DNA of 29,227 bases from Aestuariivita sp049276915 (GTDB lineage: Bacteria > Pseudomonadota > Alphaproteobacteria > Rhodobacterales > Rhodobacteraceae). Numbering within the stretch: position 1 is the stretch's first letter; the number at the start of each line of letters is the position of its first letter. Below the pieces are notes generated by a model. That model ran no database searches. It saw nothing but the letters and a program-made list of their open reading frames with translations, and was not told the origin of the DNA. A program made the position numbers and the translations under genes. Positions 15,448-23,138 of this stretch are shown here, one piece after another. Location of the stretch: assembly GCF_049276915.1 (NCBI RefSeq), contig NZ_JBASXK010000150.1, positions 1-29,227 on the forward strand, read 5' to 3'.

Positions 15448-16113
15448 TCAAAAACTCAGTTTGTCGCGTATGAATGCCAGCGCCACACTCAGGCCATCCG
15501 GCGCGATGCCGTGACCCGTGCCCTTCATGATATGAGCATAGACTTCTTCAAACCCCGCCGCCTGCAGCGCTTCGGCCGCCTCGGGCAGCGATTGGACCGG
15601 AACCACATCATCCGCATCCCCATGCACCAGCAGAACCGGCATGCGCGACACAACCTCATCGGCAAGCAGGTCAGGCTCAAGCAGCCGGCCTGAGAACGCG
15701 ACGATCCCGGCCATGGGGTCTTCGCGGCGCGGCGCGACGTGAAGGCTCATCATCGTTCCCTGGGAAAAACCAAACAGCACGACCTGCTCGGGCAGCAGAT
15801 CCTCATCCACCATCAGAGCATCAAGAAATGCGTTCAAATCCTGCATGGCGGCCCGCATGCCACGTTCGGCCTCCTCTTCGGAACTGCCGTCGATCCAGGG
15901 GATCGGGAACCATTGATATCCCCCCGGCATGCCAGGCAGAGATTCAGGCGCATCAGGGGAAACGAACAGCGTATCGGGCAGATGTTCACCCAGCGGGTCG
16001 GCCAGCCCCAGCAGGTCGGCACCATTGGCCCCATAGCCGTGCAGAAACACCACCATCGAACGTGTGTCCCCTGAGATCGGCTCTTTGCGCACTGCGTTGA
16101 GAACACGTGTCAT
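15448..16113 (-). CDS. Alpha/beta hydrolase, phospholipase/carboxylesterase family
   Basis: The 221-residue protein has the carboxylesterase/acyl-thioesterase fold: MVVFLHGYGANGADLLGLA (20-38) with the oxyanion strand, nucleophile Ser117 in GFSQGT, Asp168 in HGDADDVVP and His201 in GTGHGI. This family hydrolyses short acyl esters or thioesters. The start at 16113 is set by GGGAAGGGATTGC just upstream and by its ATGA overlap with the DNA glycosylase gene. No signal peptide, so it is cytoplasmic. It is the third gene of a leftward cobK-glycosylase-esterase chain with overlaps; the genes have no evident metabolic link. Confidence 0.91.
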   Translation of the reverse strand: MTRVLNAVRKEPISGDTRSMVVFLHGYGANGADLLGLADPLGEHLPDTLFVSPDAPESLPGMPGGYQWFPIPWIDGSSEEEAERGMRAAMQDLNAFLDALMVDEDLLPEQVVLFGFSQGTMMSLHVAPRREDPMAGIVAFSGRLLEPDLLADEVVSRMPVLLVHGDADDVVPVQSLPEAAEALQAAGFEEVYAHIMKGTGHGIAPDGLSVALAFIRDKLSF

Positions 16114-16742
16114 GCAATCCCTTCCCTGTCTTTTGCCACGCGGTAATAGGCCCACAAGAGCCGGGCGGCAACCGATCTCCACGGGCTCCAGTCTTCAGCC
16201 ATGGCGCGCAACGCCCGATCCTTGGGGCGCTCGGGCAAATCAAAGAGCAGACGCGCGGCCTCTTGCAAGGCCAGATCGCCCGGCGCGAAAACATCCGCAC
16301 GCCCCAGGCTGAACATTGCATAGATTTCAGCCGTCCAGACGCCGATTCCGGGCACCTGTGTCAGTGTCTTTATCACCTGATCCGTTGGCGTCGCGCGCAG
16401 GGCAATGTAGTCGATCGGTGCCGCTGCCAGTTCGCGTGCATAACGGATTTTCTGACGTGACAGGCCAACCGCTCGCATGTCCTCTTCGCTTGCGGCGAAA
16501 ATGGACTGCGGCTTGTCCAGATCTGCAGCTTCCATACGCCCCCAGATTGCATTGGCCGAGGCGACACTGACCTGCTGGCTGACAATCGCGCTGAGCAGTT
16601 GAGCAAATCCATCCGGCTTGAGACGCAAAGGCAAAGGTCCGGTCTGCTGCAAGGCGCGCGCAATACGCGCATCGCGTGCAGCCAGCCAGTCGGCCCCTTC
16701 CGCAATACAGTCCGGCGAGGTGATGACACGGCCTATAGACAT
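16110..16742 (-). CDS. DNA-3-methyladenine glycosylase II family (AlkA-like, HhH-GPD)
   Basis: The 210-residue protein is a helix-hairpin-helix GPD glycosylase. FAQLLSAIVSQQVSVASANAIW (46-67) is the conserved first helix block, LTQVPGIGVWTAEIYAMF (127-144) is the hairpin, and ADVFAPGDLALQ (149-160) carries the catalytic Asp156. It lacks the four-cysteine iron-sulfur cluster of MutY/Nth and the N-terminal domain of E. coli AlkA (282 residues), so it is a short AlkA-type enzyme that removes alkylated purines. It overlaps cobK by 10 nt and the esterase by 4 nt. No Ada-type gene is nearby. Confidence 0.91.
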   Translation of the reverse strand: MSIGRVITSPDCIAEGADWLAARDARIARALQQTGPLPLRLKPDGFAQLLSAIVSQQVSVASANAIWGRMEAADLDKPQSIFAASEEDMRAVGLSRQKIRYARELAAAPIDYIALRATPTDQVIKTLTQVPGIGVWTAEIYAMFSLGRADVFAPGDLALQEAARLLFDLPERPKDRALRAMAEDWSPWRSVAARLLWAYYRVAKDREGIA

Positions 16743-17479
16743 GTGCGATCAACCCATTCCAAGGCGTTTTCAACGGTCTGCACCACAGGTGCGCCTATCG
16801 GTGGTGGGCGTCGCAGCAGGATAACCGGTATGTCCAGGGCGCGGGCAGCATCAAGTTTGGTCCGGCTGAGCTCGCCTCCAGCGTTCTTGCAAATCAACAG
16901 ATCAATCTGCAAGCCGCGCAATGTGGCGATTTCCTCATCGACAGAAAATGGACCCTTACCAGTGACATATGACACGTTCTTGATGTCACAATCCACTGGG
17001 TCATCCACAAGGTGACGGAAGAAAAACCGACAGTCTTGATTCTGCACGAAATCAGGCAATGTCTCGCGCCCCGTGGTCACAAAAACTCGCGCGCCGGGTG
17101 GGATCAATGCGGTCGCATCCCGTGCGCTGCCCACCTCGCGCCATTGATCCTGGGTCCGCGGAGTCCAGCAGGGCCGCAGTATCTGCAGAAACGGGATATC
17201 TTGCGCCTGACATATGTTCCAAGAGCGCAACGACATGTGCGTCGCAAAAGGATGGGTAGCATCCAGCACCGCCGTTACCTTTTCACGGCGCAGAAATGCG
17301 ACAAACCCTTCCTCGCCGCCAAACCCGCCCGTGCGTGTGGGCACCGCCAGCGGCCCGGACCAATGCCCGGGCACCGCAAGCGACGCCGTCACCCGGAAAT
17401 CCCGCCCTGCAAGACCCGTGGCCAGTGCGCGCCCTTCGGCGGAGCCTGCCAGCAGCAGGAGATGAGGGGTATCAACCAT
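16733..17479 (-). CDS. cobK: Precorrin-6A reductase
   Basis: The 248-residue protein matches CobK/CbiJ: LLLLAGSAEGRALA (7-20) for the NADPH fold, VLDATHPFATHM (71-82), FVTTGRETL (133-141), YVTGKGPFSVDEE (171-183) and ICKNAGGE (196-203). It reduces precorrin-6A to precorrin-6B in the aerobic cobalamin pathway (or the cobalt form in the anaerobic one). No other cob gene lies in the window, so it seems detached from the main cobalamin cluster. It leads a leftward chain with the glycosylase and esterase genes and diverges from an MFS gene over 74 bp. Cobalamin is likely needed by the MttB-type methyl system encoded at 25359, but the link is functional, not positional. Confidence 0.93.
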   Translation of the reverse strand: MVDTPHLLLLAGSAEGRALATGLAGRDFRVTASLAVPGHWSGPLAVPTRTGGFGGEEGFVAFLRREKVTAVLDATHPFATHMSLRSWNICQAQDIPFLQILRPCWTPRTQDQWREVGSARDATALIPPGARVFVTTGRETLPDFVQNQDCRFFFRHLVDDPVDCDIKNVSYVTGKGPFSVDEEIATLRGLQIDLLICKNAGGELSRTKLDAARALDIPVILLRRPPPIGAPVVQTVENALEWVDRTCL

Positions 17480-17553
17480 GGGCCGACCTTACGCGGCGCG
17501 CGATGTTGCGCAAGGCACTTGTGGCGGGCTGGTTTCAGGATTAAGCCGTTCAC

Positions 17554-18777
17554 ATGACAACAATCGATGACTCAAAAGCCAAGCGCAACGTTGCCGTTCT
17601 GGTCGCAGCACAGGCCTTTCTGGGCAGTCAGATCACCATGATCTTCGTGATCGGCGGCCTGGCCGGACAGCAACTGTCACCTATCGCCTGCCTTGCGACC
17701 TTGCCCATATCCCTGATCGTGTTCGGCTCGATGACCACTGCGCCCTGGCTTAGCAGCCTGATGCAGAAGTTTGGACGAAAAGCCGGTTTTTTTGCCGGCT
17801 CCATCGGTGGATTGCTGGGCGCGGCGGTGTCGGGCTATGCCCTGACGCTGGAGAGCTTCTGGCTGTTTGTCGCCGGCAGTTACCTGACCGGGATATACAT
17901 GTCGGCGCAGGGATTTTACCGCTTTGCCGCCGTGGATGTTGCCTCTGAGGAGTTTCGCCCAAAAGCGATTTCCTACGTGATGGCCGGTGGGCTTTTGTCA
18001 GCCATTATCGGCCCGCAACTGGTGTCGATCCTTTCGGGCTCTTCAGCGGATGCCACGGTGATGCGGTTCTTCCCGGTTTACCTTGCGGCCATCGGGCTGA
18101 ACGTTGTCGGCATGATGCTGTTTTTGTTTCTCGATATTCCCAAACCGCCCAAACCCGCCGTAGGTGATCCTGGCGGGCGCAGTCGGATTGAGTTGCTGAT
18201 GACCCCGCGCATCGGTGTGGCCGTGATCTGCGCCATGGTGTCTTATGCTTTGATGAACCTGGTGATGACTTCCACGCCGCTGGCGGTTGTGGCCTGCGGG
18301 TTTGCGGTGACGGATGCCTCGAACGTCGTCACGGCTCATGTGCTGGCGATGTTTGCACCCTCTTTCTTCACGGGCCATCTGATTGCGCGCTTTGGCGCTG
18401 AACGTATCGTCGGTATTGGCCTCGCCATTCTGGGTCTGGCAGGTATTGTCGCGCTCAATGGTGTCGACCTCGGGAATTTTTTCGTCGCGCTGATCTTGCT
18501 GGGAATTGGCTGGAACTTTGGGTTCATCGGGGCAACAACCATGCTGGCTGGGTCCCATGAACCGCATGAGCGGGGCCGTGTTCAGGGGATGAACGACCTC
18601 ATCGTCTTTGGCGGAGTGACGGTGGCCTCGCTTGCCTCGGGCGGGTTGATGAATTGCTCGGGCAGCACACCGATCGAGGGCTGGACGGCTGTGAACCTTG
18701 CCATGGTGCCGCTGTTGACGCTGGCCGGTGGTGCATTGATCTGGCTGGTCATGCAGCCCAAATCGGCCGAGGTCTGA
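17554..18777 (+). CDS. MFS transporter
   Basis: The 407-residue protein has about 12 hydrophobic segments arranged as two six-helix halves, separated by a polar loop PKPPKPAVGDPGGRSRIELL (about 195-214). A motif-A-like QKFGRKAGFFAG (70-81) lies between helices 2 and 3, and an ARFGAERIVG (270-279) copy sits in the second half. These mark a Major Facilitator transporter of the inner membrane. The substrate cannot be read from sequence or neighbours (cobK upstream, a convergent synthase-like gene downstream). Ribosome-binding strength is poor (AGGATTAAG at long spacing), so expression may be low. Confidence 0.88.
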   Translation: MTTIDDSKAKRNVAVLVAAQAFLGSQITMIFVIGGLAGQQLSPIACLATLPISLIVFGSMTTAPWLSSLMQKFGRKAGFFAGSIGGLLGAAVSGYALTLESFWLFVAGSYLTGIYMSAQGFYRFAAVDVASEEFRPKAISYVMAGGLLSAIIGPQLVSILSGSSADATVMRFFPVYLAAIGLNVVGMMLFLFLDIPKPPKPAVGDPGGRSRIELLMTPRIGVAVICAMVSYALMNLVMTSTPLAVVACGFAVTDASNVVTAHVLAMFAPSFFTGHLIARFGAERIVGIGLAILGLAGIVALNGVDLGNFFVALILLGIGWNFGFIGATTMLAGSHEPHERGRVQGMNDLIVFGGVTVASLASGGLMNCSGSTPIEGWTAVNLAMVPLLTLAGGALIWLVMQPKSAEV

Positions 18778-18795
18778 GTCCGGTTCAGGCGGCGG

Positions 18796-18823
18796 TTTTT
18801 TCCGTATTTGCGGCAAGAAGAAG
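18796..18823 (+). repeat. Dispersed 3'-end repeat, copy 1
   Basis: After a T6 run (18796-18801), ccgtatttgcggcaagaag continues as an AAG-rich stretch to 18823. A near copy lies at 24365-24388 and a shortened one at 26931-26947, each just after a rightward gene. It sits in the 49-bp convergent gap behind the MFS gene, and may act in 3'-end formation. Confidence 0.55.
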
Positions 18824-18826
18824 CAC

Positions 18827-19591
18827 CTACCAGCGCCCGGTGGCAGATCGCAGGATCAGGCTGAGGCGTTTGCGCGCGGGGCTTTGCTCCAATGCGCCTT
18901 GCGCAACGGCCCCGGGGGTGTTGCGCGCCAGCTTCAGGATAGTCTCGGCTTGCCAGGCCGCCAACAGCGCGGCTCTGGCAGGTTTTGATATCGTGTGACG
19001 CTTTGATCGCGCGCGATGCAAACGCGCGAGCGCGCGATCAGAGAGGGCCCGGATACCGTCACTGGTGCCATCCAGAAGCGGAATGCGTTTGCGCGCCTCA
19101 AGTTCAGGGATAGCACGCAGCCAGTTTGCCACGCCCTGGGCATAGCCAAGATCCCTGACCGTCTGTTCCTCGACCTCACCCAGAGAAGAGGCAGCAGCCC
19201 AGAGCAAAGTCGCGGATGTCTGGTCAATATAGGTATCAAAATGCGACTGATCCTCGAACGGATCCTTGTAGATATCCCAGCGCCGTGCGGCCACCAGTGG
19301 ATCGAGTTTGAGGGCGATGTCGCGGGATATCACCTCGGCCAGAGGTGTTGTCACCTCATGACGGCGCACCGATGAGCCCTTGGCGATTTCTTCGACCGCG
19401 TCGCGCCACCATTGCAGACGCATCTCGGCAATCATGCTTTCCTGCGTGACCCAGGGTGCGCGGGCCACTTCGAGGTTGAACGCATAGAGCGGAAAAAGCA
19501 CCCGCCGCGCCGCAACCGGCGCGGCCATCACGGCAAGGAAACGGTCGGGATCACCCCGTTCCACCAACGCCGCGCAGGCCTGAACACTCAT
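18827..19591 (-). CDS. Squalene/phytoene synthase family protein (NDUFAF6-like)
   Basis: The 254-residue protein has the trans-isoprenyl diphosphate synthase fold: RFLAVMAAPVAARRVLFPLYAFNLEVAR (split about 17-44), RLQWWRDAVEE (58-68), and SATLLWAAASSLG followed by YAQGVANWLRAIP. The first aspartate-rich motif (DxxxD) normal in phytoene or squalene synthases is missing at LYAFNLEVAR, and the second is reduced. This resembles the alphaproteobacterial relatives of mitochondrial NDUFAF6, a complex I assembly factor, more than an active carotenoid enzyme. The start overlaps the cimA stop as ATGA, so it is the second gene of a cimA operon. Whether it aids respiratory complex I assembly here is inference. 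Confidence 0.87.
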   Translation of the reverse strand: MSVQACAALVERGDPDRFLAVMAAPVAARRVLFPLYAFNLEVARAPWVTQESMIAEMRLQWWRDAVEEIAKGSSVRRHEVTTPLAEVISRDIALKLDPLVAARRWDIYKDPFEDQSHFDTYIDQTSATLLWAAASSLGEVEEQTVRDLGYAQGVANWLRAIPELEARKRIPLLDGTSDGIRALSDRALARLHRARSKRHTISKPARAALLAAWQAETILKLARNTPGAVAQGALEQSPARKRLSLILRSATGRW

Positions 19592-21201
19592 GCCACGTCC
19601 CGGATCAGTTTCCAGCGGATTGCATCCAGCAACGCCTCGAAGGATGCATCGACGATATTGGCGCTTACACCCACCGTCGACCAGCGGCGCCCTTTTTCAT
19701 CTTCGCTGTCGATGATGACGCGGGTGACCGCTTCGGTGCCGCCCTGGGTGATGCGGACTTTGAAATCCACCAGCCGCATATCGTCGATGATCGCCGAATA
19801 GCGCCCAAGGTCCTTGGCCAGTGCCTTGGCAAGCGCGTTCACAGGGCCGCGGTCGTTGCCCAATTCGTCAAGGGACTCACTGACCGACAGCTTTTTGTCC
19901 CCATCGACCTTCACGACCACAACGGCCTCGGACAGGCTGACCATCTGATCATACTTGTTCTTGCGCCGCTCTACCGTCACCTTGTAGCGCTTGACCTCGA
20001 AGAAATCGGGCAATGCGCCCAACTCCTTGCGCGCCAGCAGTTCGAAAGAGGCCTGCGCCGTGTCATAGCTATAGCCCTTGTCCTCGCGCTCTTTGATTTG
20101 CTCCAGAATACGGCCCAGCGCGGGATCGTCAGGGGCAACCTCCAACCCGGCGTCGGCCAGACGGCTGCGCAGATTAGACTGACCAGCCTGATTTGACATC
20201 GGGATCACGCGCGCATTGCCCACGGTTTCGGGCGCGATATGTTCGTAGGTTGCGGGGTTCTTCAGAATGGCGCTCGCGTGCAAGCCGGCCTTATGGGCAA
20301 AGGCGGATGCCCCCACATAGGGGGCTTGCTTGGTCGGCACGCGGTTCAGGATGTCATCCAGCATCCGGCTGATCCGGGTAAGACCTGCAAGCGCCTGTGG
20401 CGGCACGCCGGTTTCAAAGCGATCCTTGTAGGGTTCCTTCAGCAGAAGCGTCGGAATTAGCGACGTGAGGTTGGCGTTGCCGCAGCGCTCGCCCAGCCCG
20501 TTCAGCGTTCCCTGGATCTGGCGCACGCCTGCATCCACCGCCGCAAGGCTGCAGGCAACCGCGTTTTCCGTATCGTTATGCGTGTGAATGCCAAGATGGT
20601 CTCCGGGAATGCCTGCGGCGACGACCGCGCCTGTGATCTCGCCGATCTCGTCCGGAAGGGTGCCGCCATTGGTATCACACAGAACCACCCAGCGCGCGCC
20701 AGCCTCATGCGCGGCGCGCAGACAGTCCAGCGCATAGGCCGGATCGGCCTTGTAGCCATCAAAGAAATGTTCGGCATCAAACAGGGCTTCGCGCCTTTGC
20801 GCCGTGATATGGGCGATCGAGGCGCGGATGTTGTCTATGTTCTCGGCATTGCTGATGCCCAGCGCTTCGGAGACGTGAAACGTATGTGTCTTGCCCACAA
20901 GGCAAATGGCGGGTGTGCCTGCATTCATCACCGCGGCAAGCACGTCATCGTTTTGCGCCGATCGGCCCGCGCGTTTGGTCATGCCGAAAGCCGTCATGCG
21001 CGCGCGCGTATGGGGCACCGTTTCAAAGAATGCACTGTCGGTCGGATTGGCTCCGGGCCAGCCGCCTTCGATGTAATCGACGCCCAGCGCGTCAAGCGCC
21101 ATGGCGATGCGCTGCTTTTCAGCGGTCGAGAACTGGACACCCTGAGTTTGCTGGCCATCCCGCAGGGTGGTGTCATAGAGATAGAGGCGTTCAAGGGTCA
21201 T
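19588..21201 (-). CDS. cimA: (R)-citramalate synthase
   Basis: The 537-residue protein begins MTLERLYLYDTTLRDGQQTQGV, with the HMGL/LeuA catalytic strand TTLRDGQQ (11-18). It has GGWPGANPTDSAFF, which fits the citramalate synthase branch, then LGIHTHNDTENAVA with the metal-binding HTHND and GLGERCGNANL, and ends with a LeuA-type allosteric dimer domain (about 400-530). Length fits CimA (about 520-540) rather than LeuA. It condenses pyruvate with acetyl-CoA to citramalate for isoleucine synthesis. Starts at 21201 and 21207 are two codons apart; 21201 has AGG at the better spacing, while upstream codons to 21264 do not look like the family. Lies after cysS, 199 bp away. Confidence 0.93.
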   Translation of the reverse strand: MTLERLYLYDTTLRDGQQTQGVQFSTAEKQRIAMALDALGVDYIEGGWPGANPTDSAFFETVPHTRARMTAFGMTKRAGRSAQNDDVLAAVMNAGTPAICLVGKTHTFHVSEALGISNAENIDNIRASIAHITAQRREALFDAEHFFDGYKADPAYALDCLRAAHEAGARWVVLCDTNGGTLPDEIGEITGAVVAAGIPGDHLGIHTHNDTENAVACSLAAVDAGVRQIQGTLNGLGERCGNANLTSLIPTLLLKEPYKDRFETGVPPQALAGLTRISRMLDDILNRVPTKQAPYVGASAFAHKAGLHASAILKNPATYEHIAPETVGNARVIPMSNQAGQSNLRSRLADAGLEVAPDDPALGRILEQIKEREDKGYSYDTAQASFELLARKELGALPDFFEVKRYKVTVERRKNKYDQMVSLSEAVVVVKVDGDKKLSVSESLDELGNDRGPVNALAKALAKDLGRYSAIIDDMRLVDFKVRITQGGTEAVTRVIIDSEDEKGRRWSTVGVSANIVDASFEALLDAIRWKLIRDVA

Positions 21202-21323
21202 CGGCATGCCTGAGTCTTGTTGTGCAGGTTCAACGAGACAAACCCTGCCCGACTTTGCGTCCAACAGGTTTGCCGTTCAAAGGGCCCCATGCCTCGAGCG
21301 CATCGGGCCGGGACGCTTACGTT

Positions 21324-21390
21324 CCGGCCAGCCCCCGACCGCCCCCCCGGGCGGGGGCTTGTCCCCCACCCGCGGCCGGGGGCTGGCCAG
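21324..21390 (-). repeat. GC-rich 19-bp inverted repeat between cysS and cimA
   Basis: Arms 21324-21342 and 21372-21390 match in 17 of 19 positions; read as leftward RNA the two differences become G-U pairs, so the whole stem can close. The 29-nt loop contains a second GC-rich hairpin (about 21341-21358). It lies in the 199-bp gap after the cysS stop (10 nt past it), and could be a strong transcript end or a mobile-type intergenic repeat. No T-tract follows. Confidence 0.7.
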
Positions 21391-21400
21391 TGTTCGTCAT

Positions 21401-22798
21401 TCATAACAGGCCTTCCAGTTTTGCCGGATCAAAGTCTGGTGTCGCAAGAAGATCAACGTTCTCTTTTGTCATCTGAACCTCGACGCCCGCCGCTTTCAGA
21501 GAAGACCTGAAGCTATCAAGCTTGGCAAAGTTCTTTGTCTCCAACGCCTCAGCTCTCAGAGTTTTCAGCGCGTCCACATAGTCCATGAAATCAAAGCTCT
21601 TTGGTACAGCCCATTCGGGCGCCTCGTCCTCCATCAAGCCCAGGAATTGCAATGTGTGCCTGAGGGTCGCCACGTCATTGGCAAGAGACAACTGGTGCAA
21701 TTCCGCAATTGCGCCTGCCGTGTTCAGATCATCGGCCAGAGCATCAACCACACCTATGTAAGGATCACCGCGCCCGACGCCCTGAATGGCCTGCGCATAC
21801 CATTTGCGCAGCGTTGCCTCGGCCTCGATACGCTTCTTCTCGGTCCAGTCCATGGGCTTGCGGTAATGCGTTCCCAGAAAGACCAAGCGGATCACTTCAC
21901 CCGGCACGCCCTGATCCAGCAGATCACGCACGGTAAAGAAGTTGCCCAGGGATTTGGACATCTTCTTGCCCTCGACTTGCAGCATCTCGTTATGCAGCCA
22001 GGTATGGGCAAAATCCGCCTCGGGGTGCGCGCAGCAACTTTGCGCGATCTCGTTCTCATGATGCGGGAACATCAGATCATTGCCGCCACCGTGGATGTCG
22101 AAACTGGCTCCAAGCAGCGCAAATGACATGGCCGAGCATTCGATATGCCACCCCGGACGTCCACGTCCCCATGGGCTGTCCCAGCCGGGCAAGTCGGAAC
22201 TGGACGGTTTCCACAAAACGAAATCCATCGGATTGCGCTTGTAGGGAGCCACCTCGACCCGCGCGCCTGCGATCATGTCATCGACGGATCGGCCCGAGAG
22301 CCCGCCATATGCGGGATAGCTGTCGACGGCAAAGAGGACATGGCCTTGTGCGGCATAGGCATGGCCCCTGGCGACCAGGTCCTCGATCATGGCGACCATC
22401 TGCGCGATGAACTCCGTGGCGCGCGGCTCGGAGTCGGGGCGCAAGGCCGCCAGTGCGTCCATATCCGCGTGATACCAGGCGATGGTCTCATCCGAGCGGG
22501 CGCGGATCAACTCTTCCAGCGCGCCCGGCTCTCCGGCAGCTTTGCGCTGTTGCGCGGTCTCATTGATGCGGTCATCCACATCCGTGAAGTTGCGCACATA
22601 AGTGACGTGATCCGCCCCGTAGACATGCCGCAACAGCCGGTAGAGCACATCAAACACCACCACAGGGCGCGCATTGCCCAGATGGGCACGGTCATAGACT
22701 GTAGGGCCACAGACATACATGCGCACATTGGAGGCATCTATGGGCTCAAAGACCTCTTTGCGTCGGGTCTTGGTATTGGTGAGTTTGATCTCGACCAT
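21401..22798 (-). CDS. cysS: Cysteinyl-tRNA synthetase
   Basis: The 465-residue protein carries the class I marks: the HIGH-like HLGN (39-42) after MYVCGPTVYDR, the zinc-binding residues Cys30, Cys221 (GWHIECSAM), His246 and Glu250 (FPHHENE), and KMSKS (279-283) in VEGKKMSKSLGN. Length fits bacterial CysS. It charges tRNA-Cys with cysteine in the cytoplasm. AAGGAG ten nt upstream supports the ATG at 22798. The preceding 340-bp gap to the divergent aminotransferase gene holds its promoter, but no clear T-box or other leader is visible. The gene is conserved and ordinary. Confidence 0.96.
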   Translation of the reverse strand: MVEIKLTNTKTRRKEVFEPIDASNVRMYVCGPTVYDRAHLGNARPVVVFDVLYRLLRHVYGADHVTYVRNFTDVDDRINETAQQRKAAGEPGALEELIRARSDETIAWYHADMDALAALRPDSEPRATEFIAQMVAMIEDLVARGHAYAAQGHVLFAVDSYPAYGGLSGRSVDDMIAGARVEVAPYKRNPMDFVLWKPSSSDLPGWDSPWGRGRPGWHIECSAMSFALLGASFDIHGGGNDLMFPHHENEIAQSCCAHPEADFAHTWLHNEMLQVEGKKMSKSLGNFFTVRDLLDQGVPGEVIRLVFLGTHYRKPMDWTEKKRIEAEATLRKWYAQAIQGVGRGDPYIGVVDALADDLNTAGAIAELHQLSLANDVATLRHTLQFLGLMEDEAPEWAVPKSFDFMDYVDALKTLRAEALETKNFAKLDSFRSSLKAAGVEVQMTKENVDLLATPDFDPAKLEGLL

Positions 22799-23138
22799 GG
22801 CGTGCAGGCTCCTTGAAGGGCGCGTGGCGCGGGCCTAGCAAGTCTCGTCAATCAAGGGAATATGAGAAACCGGCCCGCTGAAGATTTCAGCAGGTAATGC
22901 AGCAGGGAATGAGGCAGATACAGGTTTTCATAAGCTGCGTGTAACACTTTTTTTCGGGTGCGCCAAGCCTATGCGGCTTTGCGCGAAGACAAGGCAGAGT
23001 GATCCTTGCGTGAACGTCTTATCATGCGTGAGTATCGAAAGGACAGTTGCAACACAGCGGGATGGGTCTTGTCTGAGGGTTTATTGACATTTCACGCCGC
23101 CTCTGCGCCTCTCGGCGCAAACCTACAAAGAGACGGTC
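22799..23138. other. Divergent intergenic region between cysS and aminotransferase
   Basis: The 340-bp stretch has no supported gene; open frames here are below 20 residues or shadows of the next gene. It holds a perfect inverted repeat GCTGAAgatTTCAGC (22877-22891), a T7 run near 22949, and a nested stem (AAGAC 22986-22990 with GTCTT 23016-23020; CAAGG with CCTTG inside). A TTGACA hexamer at 23084-23089 for the rightward gene lacks a good -10. AAAGAGACGG just before the start at 23139 is the ribosome-binding site. Confidence 0.6.
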
